Shown: positions 17,083-26,141, counted from the first letter of the stretch. The stretch: 64,000 nt of DNA from Lachnospiraceae bacterium NK4A179 (GCA_000421045.1 ATWC01000011.1:20379-84378); one strand, 5' to 3'. Translations and numbers: made by a program. The notes: generated by a model from the sequence alone, not told the origin.

Positions 17083-18042
17083 ATGGATGAGATAAAGTAC
17101 TCAGTAGTCATCCCTGTATACAACAGTGGAGACTGGCTTGAGGAATTGATAAGCAAAGTTGAAGAAGTGATGAATTCACTTAACGGAAACTTCGAGATCG
17201 TGATGGTGAATGACTGCTCGCCGAAGATAGAGACCTGGTCAGTTATGTGCGGTCTGTCTGATAAGTATAAAGAACTGAAGATCATTAACCTCCGCTACAA
17301 TTCAGGCCAGCAGAATGCTGTTATGTGCGGACTGAAGCACAGCAGGGGCGAATTTGTTATCACAATGGATGATGATTTTCAGCATGATCCCGATGATATA
17401 AAACTTCTTGTATCAAAGATGGAAGAGAGCGATACCGATGTTGTCATCGCTCAGTATGATATAAAGGAACATTCACTTCTGAGAAAACTTGGTTCTCATC
17501 TGGCGAATGAGATCTATGCAGGCATTTATTCAAAGCCTAAGGATGTCACCAGTAACAGTTTCAGGATAATGAAACGCAGACTTGTTGAAACTTTGATCGG
17601 TTATCACGGGAAATTTCCGCAGATAGGACCGATGATCTTTTCTCTTAAGCCTTCGATCGCAACGGTGACGATACAGCATAAGAAAAGAAAATACGGTAAG
17701 TCCGGTTATTCTCTGTACCGGCTTATCTCTGAAACTTTCAATATTATTTTAAACGGAAGTACTTTTATCATCGATTTCACAGCAGGACTTGGAGTTATCA
17801 TATCGATGTGTTCTTTCGGTCTGCTGATCTATTATCTGCTGAAATATATCTTCGGCGGTATAGGTGTACCGGGATATGCATCCACCATACTGCTGCTTAC
17901 GTTCTTCTCGGGTATCATTATCTTCAGTATAGGTGCCACAGGCAAATATATAGGTAAGATAGTTAAGGAAACGATGGGATTTCCGCCGTATATGGAAGGT
18001 GAGATACGTTCAGGGAAAGAGAGAGGAGATTCTGAACAATGA
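17083..18042 (+). CDS. Polyprenyl-phosphate glycosyltransferase, GtrB/CsbB type (GT2)
   Basis: The 319-residue protein starts at ATG 17083 (GGAGA at 17073-17077). It has a GT-A domain of family GT2: YSVVIPVYN at the start, nucleotide-binding VMVNDCS, metal site MDDDFQHDP, then two C-terminal membrane segments (residues ~230-250 and ~265-285) as in GtrB, ArnC and CsbB. It should transfer a sugar from an NDP-sugar to undecaprenyl phosphate on the inner membrane face and so feed YfhO. Its stop overlaps the next start (ATGA). Confidence 0.92.
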   Translation: MDEIKYSVVIPVYNSGDWLEELISKVEEVMNSLNGNFEIVMVNDCSPKIETWSVMCGLSDKYKELKIINLRYNSGQQNAVMCGLKHSRGEFVITMDDDFQHDPDDIKLLVSKMEESDTDVVIAQYDIKEHSLLRKLGSHLANEIYAGIYSKPKDVTSNSFRIMKRRLVETLIGYHGKFPQIGPMIFSLKPSIATVTIQHKKRKYGKSGYSLYRLISETFNIILNGSTFIIDFTAGLGVIISMCSFGLLIYYLLKYIFGGIGVPGYASTILLLTFFSGIIIFSIGATGKYIGKIVKETMGFPPYMEGEIRSGKERGDSEQ

Positions 18043-19223
18043 AGAAACTGCTGATCCTTGGAGCCGGCCGCTATCAGGTGCCGCTTATAAAAAGAGCCAA
18101 AGAGATGGGGCTCTATACCATTACCTGTTCGATAGACGGTGATTATCCGGGATTTAAACTTGCTGATAAAGTTTATTATGAGAATATAACCGACGCTGAG
18201 GCGGTGCTCAAAGTTGCACAGACTGAACATATCGATGCTATCGCAACAACCGGTTCGGATGTGGGTATTCCAACACTTGGAAAAGTCTGTGATGCGATGG
18301 GACTCCCGGGTGTGAGTTATGATGCTGCGAAGGCTGCTTCAAACAAGATACTTATGAAGCAGAAATTTCTTCAGGGTGGTGTGCGTACTGCAAAGTTTGA
18401 AGTGGTAAGCGATTATGATCAGGCGCTGAAAGCTGCGCAGGATATGGAGTTTCCCATAATGATCAAAGCTGCCGATCTTTCAGGCAGCAGAGGTATCTCC
18501 AAAGTACACAGTTTTGATAAGGATGCTGTTAAGGCAGCAGTTGAGAAAGTAAGAGATTTTTCCGGAAAAGAAGAATTCATAGTTGAAGAATGTATAGAGG
18601 GAATCGAGTTTGGCGCTCAGTCACTTGTGTGTGGCGGAAAGATCAAGTTTGTGCTTCCTCACGGTGATTATGTTTTTGAGGGAGACACAGGAGTTCCCGT
18701 AGGACACTACGTTCCGTATGCGGTGGATGCGGCTATACTTGAGGAGAGCATACGTCAGACTGAACTGTGCGTGAAGGCTCTTGGCATCGATAACTGTGCG
18801 ATCAATATGGACTATATCTTAAAGGGTGATCAGGTATATGCACTTGAAGTGGGTGCCAGAGCGGGCGCAACCTGCCTTCCGGAGATGGTTTCCATCTATT
18901 ACGGGATTGATTATTATGAAGTTATAATCCGTCTTGCACTTGGTGAAGAGATAGACGATATCAATACGGCTAATGGTATACCCAATGTCTGCAAGCTTCT
19001 TACAAGCGACAGGACGGGATATATAAAGAGCATAAGCTTCCCGGAAGATTTAAGCGATAATGTGCTTGAATTATCATGTGATTTTGGAGAAGGACACAAG
19101 GTAAACAAATTCCGTATCGGTCCTGACAGGATCGGCCAGATCATAGTAAAGGGAGATACCCTTGAAGACGCTGTGGCTGAAATGGAAGATACACTTGCTA
19201 AAGTAAAGATCGAAGTTGAGTGA
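18039..19223 (+). CDS. ATP-grasp ligase (carboxylate-amine/thiol ligase type)
   Basis: The 394-residue protein has an N-terminal Rossmann-like domain (LLILGAGRYQVPLIKRAKE), an ATP-grasp core with IMIKAADLSGSRGISKV (ATP-binding lysine and loop) and EEFIVEECIEG, and metal-binding NMDYILKGDQVYALEVGARAG. It resembles ligases that join a carboxylate to an amine, as in purine or peptide-like synthesis. Translational coupling to the GT2 gene (4-nt overlap) and to the acyltransferase (3-nt gap) suggests it helps build or modify the transferred sugar or polymer. Exact reaction is unknown. Confidence 0.88.
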   Translation: MKKLLILGAGRYQVPLIKRAKEMGLYTITCSIDGDYPGFKLADKVYYENITDAEAVLKVAQTEHIDAIATTGSDVGIPTLGKVCDAMGLPGVSYDAAKAASNKILMKQKFLQGGVRTAKFEVVSDYDQALKAAQDMEFPIMIKAADLSGSRGISKVHSFDKDAVKAAVEKVRDFSGKEEFIVEECIEGIEFGAQSLVCGGKIKFVLPHGDYVFEGDTGVPVGHYVPYAVDAAILEESIRQTELCVKALGIDNCAINMDYILKGDQVYALEVGARAGATCLPEMVSIYYGIDYYEVIIRLALGEEIDDINTANGIPNVCKLLTSDRTGYIKSISFPEDLSDNVLELSCDFGEGHKVNKFRIGPDRIGQIIVKGDTLEDAVAEMEDTLAKVKIEVE

Positions 19224-19226
19224 GTC

Positions 19227-19856
19227 ATGATATCGGATTCGGCAAAAATATATAAAGAAGCAAAAATCATTGATTCGCAGATCGGAGACGGCTGCAGTGT
19301 GGGCGATTTTTCCAAGGTTGAAGCGTCTGAGCTTGATGCCTTTGTAAGGATAGACCGCCTTAATTATATCTTCGGTTCTTCTCTCGGAAGACATTCTTAT
19401 ACAGGGAGCAATACAAAGATCATAAAAGCAACTGTGGGCGCGTTCTGTGCTGTCTCGTGGAATGTCACGATAGGGGGGGGGAATCACGATTATACCCGAT
19501 TTACTAACCACAGTTTTTTATATGATAATGCCGGTACTTTGAGACCTGAAGGCGAAAAGCCGTTGTATGACAGGTTTAAGGAGCCTGTGGTCATCGGAAA
19601 TGATGTCTGGATCGGAACAGGCGCGATCATACTTCGAGGTCTTTCGGTCGGTGACGGAGCAGTTATCGGCGCAGGCGCAGTTGTCACCAAAGATGTGCCG
19701 CCATATGCGATAGTTGCAGGTAATCCGGCAAGAGTTATCAAATATCGTTTTGAGGAAGCTGTGATAAAAAGAATACAGGCTTCGAAATGGTGGGAGATGT
19801 CTGATGGAGAAATAAGGGACAGATACGGTGAACTGCTGGAATTAACGAAAATGTAA
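19227..19856 (+). CDS. Hexapeptide-repeat O/N-acyltransferase (CatB/Vat type)
   Basis: The 209-residue protein is a left-handed beta-helix acyltransferase: repeats such as [28 protein letters not shown] near residues 150-175, and the catalytic-His region [10 protein letters not shown] at ~84-93. Acetyl-CoA is the usual donor. It ends the yfhO-GT2-ATP-grasp set and likely acylates the sugar. The codons for three Gly (19473-19481) are GGG GGG GGG, a run of nine G, unusual for this genome and a possible slippage site. Start ATG 19227 has only a weak SD inside the previous gene. Confidence 0.9.
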   Translation: MISDSAKIYKEAKIIDSQIGDGCSVGDFSKVEASELDAFVRIDRLNYIFGSSLGRHSYTGSNTKIIKATVGAFCAVSWNVTIGGGNHDYTRFTNHSFLYDNAGTLRPEGEKPLYDRFKEPVVIGNDVWIGTGAIILRGLSVGDGAVIGAGAVVTKDVPPYAIVAGNPARVIKYRFEEAVIKRIQASKWWEMSDGEIRDRYGELLELTKM

Positions 19857-19860
19857 AATA

Positions 19861-19900
19861 CCCACGGGGTTCAAAAAGAACCTGCCCCGTGGGCTTTTTT
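19861..19900. terminator. Terminator shared by convergent genes
   Basis: CCCACGGGG (19861-19869) and CCCCGTGGG (19885-19893) with a T run after. It ends the acyltransferase operon and lies against the stop of the minus-strand EF-hand gene. Confidence 0.9.
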
Positions 19901-20889
19901 TATCTCACCAGATCCAGATGCTGCACAGTTCCGGCTTTTCCGTTTTCAAACAGGAAGAAGCCGGTTTCGCGTATCATGCCGTTTGTCCTGTTGTCCTTTA
20001 GAGACTTCAGTGAAAAATCGGTTTCTACGCGTTTTAAGCATATGGCGCCGACACCCTTGTCTTTAAGACTGTAGAGAGTCTGGTTTCCGTCTGCATCCAT
20101 AACAGTGATCTTTAACCTGTTAAAGATGCTGTCGGCTTCGTCTATCCAGCCGTTTCCGTCTTCATCGTAAGCAGCCAGATCAGAAAAGCCATCTCCTGAC
20201 TTTGTTCCGAATAATTCAGAGCCGTCATTGATGATGCCGTCACCGTTGAGATCAAGAGAAAGATAGCCGCTGTCGCTGTTCAGGACAGATATGCTGTCTT
20301 TTTCTCCGTCAGAATCCAGATCGAACATGACTTTCTGGTCTGATACAGATGAGATGTTTCCGTTTAAGTTGATGACCAATGGATCGAGAACATTTAGCGC
20401 ATTTTGGGCAGTGATCGCGGTCTGTTTCAGATATTCTTCTTTGAAACTCCGACTCATCGTAAGACTAAGATCGAATTCGATCTGTCTTCCGTCTGCGGTT
20501 ATCACTGTGCCTGTGGTCTGAAAGTCAGTCTGTTCACTTTCTTCGTAGGATGCGTATTCTGTGTATGATGCGATAGTCTGCTGGTTTCCCGTACTGTTGT
20601 AGGAAATGCCGGCTGCCGCATCATGACCTCTTCCAAAAAGAATGCGATGCAGATTACTTAACAGATACATAAGGCTTGAACGTCTTAACTCCTCGAGTGA
20701 TCGCTCGTTATCGGGATATCTAAGCTCATTATTAAAACCGATCTTCAAGCCTTCCTTTTGCTTCCGGGATTCTATATTGTCAGAATCCATGCGTTTCATG
20801 TTCACTATCCTGAATTCTTTTTCTCTCCTCATTTGAGAGACATAGTCCCTCTTAGCTCCCATACTTACCGTACCGGAACTTATTATCAT
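19900..20889 (-). CDS. EF-hand/calcium-repeat protein of unknown function
   Basis: Start chosen at 20889, where AAAGGAGGATTTAATG gives a perfect SD; a longer frame to 21030 runs through the leader. The product is 329 aa without a signal peptide. The N-terminus (MIISSGTVSMGAKRDYV) is typical of a group of clostridial proteins I can describe but not name. The C-terminal half has calcium-loop motifs: DLNGDGIINDGSELFG, then DEDGNGWIDEADSIF. A FDLDSDGEKDSI strand precedes them. Likely a calcium-binding, possibly exported or surface-linked protein. It follows the DUF4349 gene in the same direction across a structured leader. Confidence 0.75.
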   Translation of the reverse strand: MIISSGTVSMGAKRDYVSQMRREKEFRIVNMKRMDSDNIESRKQKEGLKIGFNNELRYPDNERSLEELRRSSLMYLLSNLHRILFGRGHDAAAGISYNSTGNQQTIASYTEYASYEESEQTDFQTTGTVITADGRQIEFDLSLTMSRSFKEEYLKQTAITAQNALNVLDPLVINLNGNISSVSDQKVMFDLDSDGEKDSISVLNSDSGYLSLDLNGDGIINDGSELFGTKSGDGFSDLAAYDEDGNGWIDEADSIFNRLKITVMDADGNQTLYSLKDKGVGAICLKRVETDFSLKSLKDNRTNGMIRETGFFLFENGKAGTVQHLDLVR

Positions 20890-21060
20890 TAAATCCTCCT
20901 TTTTTAACGGACGCCTCTGATGACACAGGTTCCTTCCTGTGGAAAAAGAAAAACTCCTTTCAGGCGCGATATCCATATCGTCATCTGTAAAGGAGTTCCT
21001 GTGTCCGTTACAGATTTGCGGATCTCTCATGGCCTTTGAACAGATCCGCTTAATCTGTAT
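20890..21060 (-). ncRNA. Structured leader upstream of the EF-hand gene, candidate cis-regulatory RNA
   Basis: Several stems can be drawn (window coordinates). Outer stem 20905-20912 with 21003-21010 (8 bp). Hairpin 20924-20929 with 20936-20941 (6 bp). Stem 20952-20960 with 20989-20997 (9 bp), capped by 20967-20972 with 20975-20980 (6 bp). Upstream hairpin 21010-21016/21018-21025 with 21042-21049/21052-21058 (7+8 bp). Segment 20924-20929 can instead pair with 20998-21003, so two exclusive folds exist. The SD lies directly after the outer stem. It does not match the conserved bases of the riboswitch classes I know (c-di-GMP, glycine, TPP, SAM, lysine, FMN). Confidence 0.55.
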
Positions 21061-21073
21061 ATCGGTTATTTAT

Positions 21074-22264
21074 TTATTTTTCTTTATCTGAAGCAGCTTT
21101 GTTTTCGGATCCCTTTTTTTCTTCAGCTTTTGTCTCTGTTTCTTTTGCAGCGGCTTCTCTTTTTTCCTGTTCTGCTTTATCTTCAGCGGCTCTAGCTGCC
21201 TTCTGAGCTTCATATTTCTTTCTGTTCTTTTCTCTCTTCTTTGCGTCGGCTTTGATCAGACCCTTTATGAAAAGTGTGAAGATAAGCGCGATAATACCGA
21301 TTACTACAGCCCAAAGAATGAGATAAGGTGATGCTATGATAAGTCCGATAAAGAAATTCTCAAGGCCTTCGAGCACGTCATTTGCACTCTTTGTGAAGCC
21401 CTTTGAGATGCGTTCCCATGCTGTCGGCTCTGTAAGAGGATCTTCCGGGACATCTGTAAGGATCTTAACTTCGGAGAGATTCAGATTAACGGTGCTGTAG
21501 TCGACCTGATTATCATAGGTGCGCAGCTGTGATTCGGAACTCTCTATCTGATAACGAACATTGGTGAGTCTTTCTTCTATATAGATCATGTTGTCTATGG
21601 TATCGGCAGTTTCAAGCATTTCAAGAAGCCTTTTTTCCTCAGCCTGAAGTGCTCTTTTTTTACTGTCGATATCTACATAGTCGAGGGTAACATCCCTTGT
21701 GCCCTCGGACTTGTTTACGATATTGGAGTTCTCCGCAATGTTGTTTACGAAATCATCGAGTTTATCAGCAGGTATTCTGATAGTCATATTAGCATGACGC
21801 AGTCCGGAGTTGGTATATTTACCGGTTTCGAAATCATAACTAAGCTGACCGTTGTAGATATTGGAATTCTCTATATAACCTCCGAGCTCTTTTACCTTTG
21901 ATTCGATATTGCTCTTAAGTGCCTCAAATTCCTGCGTCTCAACTTCAAGTCCTACTGTGCGTATGAGCTTTCGACTTGTGCTCTGAGCACTCTCTGTTAT
22001 GGTTTCGGATGAACTTTCGTTATCTCCGTCGGCTTCATCATAGTATTCTGCTTCTTCTGCATATGCGTCTTCTGCAGCGAAATTACCAAGGGCGGCGTTA
22101 TCAGCCATAGCCGGAGCTGCTTTTGTAGTTACGGTATTTGCAGCTCCTGCTCCATATGACATTGCATCGGAAGCGGCGGTTGATTTTTGTCCGCATCCGC
22201 CTGCGAATATGAGGGCCGCCGCCATCATTCCGCATAATAATTTTTTAACATCGTTTTTTCTCAT
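21074..22264 (-). CDS. DUF4349 lipoprotein
   Basis: The 396-residue protein has a lipoprotein signal (residues 1-24; lipobox region FAGGCG), an Ala/acidic linker, and a DUF4349 domain (residues ~100-285: RKLIRTVGLEVETQEF, MTIRIPADKLDDFV, DVTLDYVDID, and a coiled coil LQAEEKRLLEMLE). A membrane segment follows (residues ~305-335) and a very charged Lys/Glu/Ala tail. It would sit outside the membrane; the family's role is not established. SD GGAGG (22272-22276 complement) is 7 nt from the ATG, inside the sequence TTTCGTGGAGG also found in the repeated 40-nt leader. Confidence 0.88.
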   Translation of the reverse strand: MRKNDVKKLLCGMMAAALIFAGGCGQKSTAASDAMSYGAGAANTVTTKAAPAMADNAALGNFAAEDAYAEEAEYYDEADGDNESSSETITESAQSTSRKLIRTVGLEVETQEFEALKSNIESKVKELGGYIENSNIYNGQLSYDFETGKYTNSGLRHANMTIRIPADKLDDFVNNIAENSNIVNKSEGTRDVTLDYVDIDSKKRALQAEEKRLLEMLETADTIDNMIYIEERLTNVRYQIESSESQLRTYDNQVDYSTVNLNLSEVKILTDVPEDPLTEPTAWERISKGFTKSANDVLEGLENFFIGLIIASPYLILWAVVIGIIALIFTLFIKGLIKADAKKREKNRKKYEAQKAARAAEDKAEQEKREAAAKETETKAEEKKGSENKAASDKEK

Positions 22265-22337
22265 AATTCTACCTCCACGAAACTTTTCTCTCTTCAGAAA
22301 TATGTTTTTTGTATTGCCTTCTGTTACAGATACGTTT

Positions 22338-22353
22338 CCTGTTCGGAATTTTT
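22338..22353. promoter_or_regulatory. PurR-box-like sequence before purC
   Basis: Read on the minus strand, the segment gives AATTCCGAACAGGAA, containing the CCGAAC core of the Firmicutes PurR box. It lies just upstream of the purC -35. A paired second box is not evident, so this is tentative. Confidence 0.3.
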
Positions 22354-22363
22354 ATGGTAAAAC

Positions 22364-22392
22364 TTGACACTTTTATAAAACAACACTATATT
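22364..22392 (+). promoter_or_regulatory. purC promoter
   Basis: TTGACA (22364-22369), 17-nt spacer, TATATT (22387-22392), the best sigma-A match in the window. Confidence 0.75.
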
Positions 22393-22404
22393 TTCTGTGT
22401 TGTT
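22379..22404. promoter_or_regulatory. 8-bp inverted repeat around the purC -10 box
   Basis: AACAACAC (22379-22386) and GTGTTGTT (22397-22404) are perfect complements enclosing the -10 hexamer and the start of transcription. Likely a repressor operator, as only the 3' arm would be transcribed. Confidence 0.5.
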
Positions 22405-22437
22405 AACAATTCTACCTAATGTGAGGAGTAAAGTAAA

Positions 22438-23319
22438 ATGAGTGATATGAAACCTGTTAAGGAAGGAAAAGTCAGGGAAATCTACGATAACGGTGACAGT
22501 CTCATAATGGTTGCTACCGACCGCATCAGCTGTTTTGATGTTATCCTTAAGAATAAAGTAGAGAAGAAAGGTACAGTACTTACACAGCTGTCAAAGTTCT
22601 GGTTTGAGTATACAAAAGATATCGTACCGAATCATATGATAAGCACTGATGTTAAGGATATGCCTGAGTTTTTCAGAAAGCCGGAGTTTGAAGGCAATTC
22701 CATGATGTGCAAAAAGCTTAATATGCTTCCGGTTGAGTGCATCGTAAGAGGATATATCACGGGATCGGGCTGGGCCAGCTACGAGAAGACAGGTCTTGTA
22801 TGCGGCATAAAGCTTCCCGAGGGTCTTAAGGAATCAGAAAAGCTTCCTGAACCTATCTATACTCCTTCTACAAAGGCTGAGATCGGCGATCATGATGAGA
22901 ACATCTCTTTTGAACAGAGCGTAGATTATCTTGAAAAAAGCTTTCCTGGCAAGGGAAGAGAATACGCAGAGAAGCTGCGTGATCTTACCCTCACTCTTTA
23001 TAAGAAGTGTGCTGATTATGCACTTTCAAAAGGTATCATAATAGCAGATACAAAGTTTGAGTTTGGACTTAATGAGGATGGTGAAGTGGTGCTTGGTGAT
23101 GAGATGCTCACTCCCGATTCTTCAAGATTCTGGCCTGCAGATGAATATGAAGTGGGTCATTCAGAGCCTTCTTTTGACAAGCAGTTCGCAAGAGACTGGC
23201 TTAAGTCTGACGAAAACAAGAATGAGCCTGAAAACTGGGTTCTTCCCGATGAGATCGTTAACAAGACGATCGATAAATATCTTCAGGCTTACCGTATGCT
23301 TACAGGTAAAGAACTCTGA
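22438..23319 (+). CDS. purC: Phosphoribosylaminoimidazole-succinocarboxamide synthase
   Basis: The 293-residue protein is SAICAR synthase, which joins aspartate to CAIR with ATP in purine synthesis. It opens with [13 protein letters not shown] and has [12 protein letters not shown], the conserved [14 protein letters not shown] and DTKFEFGL segments, and [10 protein letters not shown] near the C-terminus. Length is normal for the longer PurC type. It has its own promoter and terminator and no other pur gene nearby. Confidence 0.97.
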   Translation: MSDMKPVKEGKVREIYDNGDSLIMVATDRISCFDVILKNKVEKKGTVLTQLSKFWFEYTKDIVPNHMISTDVKDMPEFFRKPEFEGNSMMCKKLNMLPVECIVRGYITGSGWASYEKTGLVCGIKLPEGLKESEKLPEPIYTPSTKAEIGDHDENISFEQSVDYLEKSFPGKGREYAEKLRDLTLTLYKKCADYALSKGIIIADTKFEFGLNEDGEVVLGDEMLTPDSSRFWPADEYEVGHSEPSFDKQFARDWLKSDENKNEPENWVLPDEIVNKTIDKYLQAYRMLTGKEL

Positions 23320-23337
23320 TCCGGTATTGCATTCTGT

Positions 23338-23372
23338 GGGGGCGGTCATAAACAGACTGCCCTCGTTTTTTT
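23338..23372 (+). terminator. purC terminator
   Basis: GGGCGGTC (23340-23347) pairs with GACTGCCC (23355-23362, one G-T pair), followed by seven T. Confidence 0.8.
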
Positions 23373-23427
23373 ATACGCCGGCCCGCATAAGGAAAATTCA
23401 AAGTCTGTAAAGGAGTACGTAACGTAA

Positions 23428-24549
23428 ATGGCTGATACAAAAGACAGGGAAAAGATAATAGTCAGAACAAGTTTTATCGGCATAGCAGCAAACATAATGC
23501 TTGCGGGATTTAAAGCTGCCGTAGGCATAGCATCCAATTCCATAGCTGTTGTGCTTGATGCCGTTAACAACTTAAGCGATGCTTTTTCATCGATCATAAC
23601 CATCATAGGCACAAAGCTTGCGGGCAAAAAGCCGGATAAAAAGCATCCTTTCGGATATGGCCGGCTTGAATATATGAGTCAGCTGATAGTAGCTGCGATC
23701 GTGCTTTATGCAGGTGCTACGGCTCTTGTTGAGTCGATAAAGAAGATAATAAAGCCCGAGGTGCCTGATTATAAGCCTGTTTCACTTGTGATAATCGCAT
23801 CAGCGGTTGTTGTGAAGCTTCTTCTGGGAGTATATGTGAAGAAAAAGGGGCAGGAAGTAAATTCGGGCTCGCTTATCGCTTCCGGTTCAGATGCACTTTC
23901 AGATGCGATCCTTTCCATATCCGTGCTGGTTTCGGCAATCGTATTTCTGATATTCCGCATAAGTCTTGAGCCTTATGTGGGTGTTGTCATTTCTCTGATA
24001 ATCGTAAAATCCGGAATAGAGCTGATAAAAGAAGCTGTGGATGAGATACTGGGTCAGCGTGCGGACAGAGAACTCACGATAAAGATAAAGAAACTGATAA
24101 AGAGTACGGAAAGTGAAGTTCACGGTGTGTACGACCTATTCATGAACAATTATGGCCCGGACCGTTACATTGCATCATTTCACGTGGAAGTCAGGGATGA
24201 CATGACTGCGTCAGAGTTTGACAGCCTCACCCGCAGCATATCAGAAACAGTATATAAGGAAACAGGTGTGATAGTTTCGGCTGTGGGTCTGTATTCCGAA
24301 AATGCCGATGGCACACCCGGAGGCAAACATCGCGCCAAAGTCCGTGATATGGTAGTGGCACATGATGGTGTTATGCAGATGCATGGGTTTTATATAGATG
24401 AAGAAAAGAAGACCATGTCATTCGATGTAGTTATAGATTTTGCGGTTCCGGACAGAAACGCTCTTTATAAAAGTATATGCACCGAGGTAGAAGAGGCGTA
24501 TCCGGACTATTCTATAAGAGTTAACACAGATATTGATGTAAGCGACTGA
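23428..24549 (+). CDS. Cation diffusion facilitator family transporter
   Basis: The 373-residue protein has six membrane segments within residues ~12-205, with the CDF metal-site motifs VLDAVNNLSDA and HPFGYGRLEYMSQ and the second site SGSDALSDAIL. The cytosolic C-terminal domain (residues ~210-370) has the ferredoxin-like HGVYDLFMNNYGP and IASFHVEV strands. These proteins export Zn, Mn, Fe or similar divalent metals in exchange for protons. The metal cannot be told from the sequence. SD AAGGAG is about 13 nt from the ATG. Confidence 0.92.
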   Translation: MADTKDREKIIVRTSFIGIAANIMLAGFKAAVGIASNSIAVVLDAVNNLSDAFSSIITIIGTKLAGKKPDKKHPFGYGRLEYMSQLIVAAIVLYAGATALVESIKKIIKPEVPDYKPVSLVIIASAVVVKLLLGVYVKKKGQEVNSGSLIASGSDALSDAILSISVLVSAIVFLIFRISLEPYVGVVISLIIVKSGIELIKEAVDEILGQRADRELTIKIKKLIKSTESEVHGVYDLFMNNYGPDRYIASFHVEVRDDMTASEFDSLTRSISETVYKETGVIVSAVGLYSENADGTPGGKHRAKVRDMVVAHDGVMQMHGFYIDEEKKTMSFDVVIDFAVPDRNALYKSICTEVEEAYPDYSIRVNTDIDVSD

Positions 24550-24561
24550 AATGTGATTATT

Positions 24562-24570
24562 TGGTATAAT
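24562..24570 (+). promoter_or_regulatory. Extended -10 promoter before the TIM-barrel gene
   Basis: TGGTATAAT is a full extended -10 motif (TGn plus TATAAT). No good -35 is visible, which such promoters do not need. It would start the unit including ddl and murF. Confidence 0.5.
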
Positions 24571-24623
24571 AAGTGCTGCTTTACTAAAAGTATTTCCGTT
24601 TACTAAATTTATGAGGATGCAAG

Positions 24624-26123
24624 ATGGATTTAAGAAAAGTTAAAGCTGATCTCAGCGGATTTGACAGAAAATCCGTAACTTCCATTAACAAAGTGACGAT
24701 GGGTAAGGCCGGGTTCGCACTGGATCTTGGTGATGGAAGTGAAAGAGCCGAGTATGTTGGACAGGATCAGGTGATCCAGACACTCGGCCGTCCTGTGAGA
24801 CGTATCAGCATAATGTTTACATATTATCCGAATAACCCTGAATGGCCTGCCCGTTCGAGCGAAGCATATCCGGATATGGAAGTGACCGGACAGTGGGGCT
24901 ATCCTTATGATGACTATTTCCCATATAAGGGTGGGATAAACGGTGATAAGGATTCGGAAGTGTTCAGACAGATGCGAGATATCAGGCGCCACGGTGAAGA
25001 TGTTACGCTTACTCTTACCTGTGACTGCAGCATAACGGAAGAGCAGATGCGTGCGATAGCAGAAGATCTGAAGCCTTTCGGAAGATTACGTCTCAGGATC
25101 AATCATGAATGCAATGGTAACTGGTTTAAGCATAATCAGCTTTATTCATATGATGAGATAGCTGAGTTCTTTGTGAGATTCAGTAAGATAGTAAAAGAGA
25201 TCGCTCCCAATGTTGATACGGTCTTCTGTGCAGGCATAATAACCGATGAGGGGACTCTCGAAAAAGAGGAATCCTTTACGAAATGCTACAAGGCAGCTGA
25301 TCTATGGTCTGCTGATAAGTATTTTACTCTTCATTACGGCTGGCCGTTCAATGTGGCTGAAAAAGGCGGGCTGAGCAAGACCTATGCGCTCACTCCCGTT
25401 GATGACATGTATGACAAATTTGAAAAAGCAGCCGAGAGGATGTATGAGATAACAGGCGATAAGGAAAAGAAGCTTGTGATGTCGGAACTTAATGCCGACA
25501 TGGATGTTACGGGACCCTTCCTTCAGGGCGAACCCTTTAAACGTTTACTCGAAATGGTAAAGGAAAAGAAACCGCACTGGTTTGAAGGTATTGCATATTA
25601 TCAGTTTCGTGACAGAGGCGGACTCGGTCTTGAACTTGAGGACCCCAACGACTCTTCTGTCGGTCATCCGCTTCCGATGCTTGATGAATTCAAGGGCTTT
25701 TTAAATGATGATCATTTTATGCCTACGCAGACTGCAGGTGAAAAGATCGCAGAGGATGCTGAAGTTCCAATGCGTTATGGCGCCTCAGATGATGCGGATG
25801 GCATTGAATATACCGTTCATCTTGACGGACAGCCTGTTTTCTTTGAGATAGCTGCAGGAAAGAATGATAATCTTATGATAGATGTGGACGGAAAATGGTT
25901 CTATAAGTCCGCAGGTGTTGAAGTTATAAATGTGATCGAAGCATTTTTTGACAGAAATAAGAATAAGGAACCTCGTGATATAAAGATAAGATTCTATGCG
26001 CCGCCCGCAGATGGAGAGAATCCCAACACCGGAGCGGCAGACTGGGATACAGAATACCGTACGGTCATAAAGGAACTTCCGATGTTCCGTATACGCTATG
26101 AAGCTGTTGATACGGTATGCTGA
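24624..26123 (+). CDS. Glycosidase-like TIM-barrel protein, cytosolic, unknown substrate
   Basis: The 499-residue protein has no signal peptide or membrane segment. INHECNGNWF with Glu162 resembles the acid/base strand of clan A glycosidases (GH26-like HEMNGxWF), and LVMSELNAD with Glu288 resembles the nucleophile strand. IMFTYYPN, LTLTCDCS, VFCAGI and LHYGWPF fit successive barrel strands. The last ~100 residues form a separate beta-rich domain. It is 18 nt before ddl, so it shares a transcript with cell-wall precursor genes. The family identity is inferred by eye and needs a profile search. Confidence 0.65.
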   Translation: MDLRKVKADLSGFDRKSVTSINKVTMGKAGFALDLGDGSERAEYVGQDQVIQTLGRPVRRISIMFTYYPNNPEWPARSSEAYPDMEVTGQWGYPYDDYFPYKGGINGDKDSEVFRQMRDIRRHGEDVTLTLTCDCSITEEQMRAIAEDLKPFGRLRLRINHECNGNWFKHNQLYSYDEIAEFFVRFSKIVKEIAPNVDTVFCAGIITDEGTLEKEESFTKCYKAADLWSADKYFTLHYGWPFNVAEKGGLSKTYALTPVDDMYDKFEKAAERMYEITGDKEKKLVMSELNADMDVTGPFLQGEPFKRLLEMVKEKKPHWFEGIAYYQFRDRGGLGLELEDPNDSSVGHPLPMLDEFKGFLNDDHFMPTQTAGEKIAEDAEVPMRYGASDDADGIEYTVHLDGQPVFFEIAAGKNDNLMIDVDGKWFYKSAGVEVINVIEAFFDRNKNKEPRDIKIRFYAPPADGENPNTGAADWDTEYRTVIKELPMFRIRYEAVDTVC

Positions 26124-26141
26124 GTATAAGGAGAAATAATT

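Noticed and set aside
20890..21030. Longer start of the EF-hand gene (47 extra residues)
   Set aside because: The extra region is the structured leader, low complexity, with a perfect SD at the internal start 20889.
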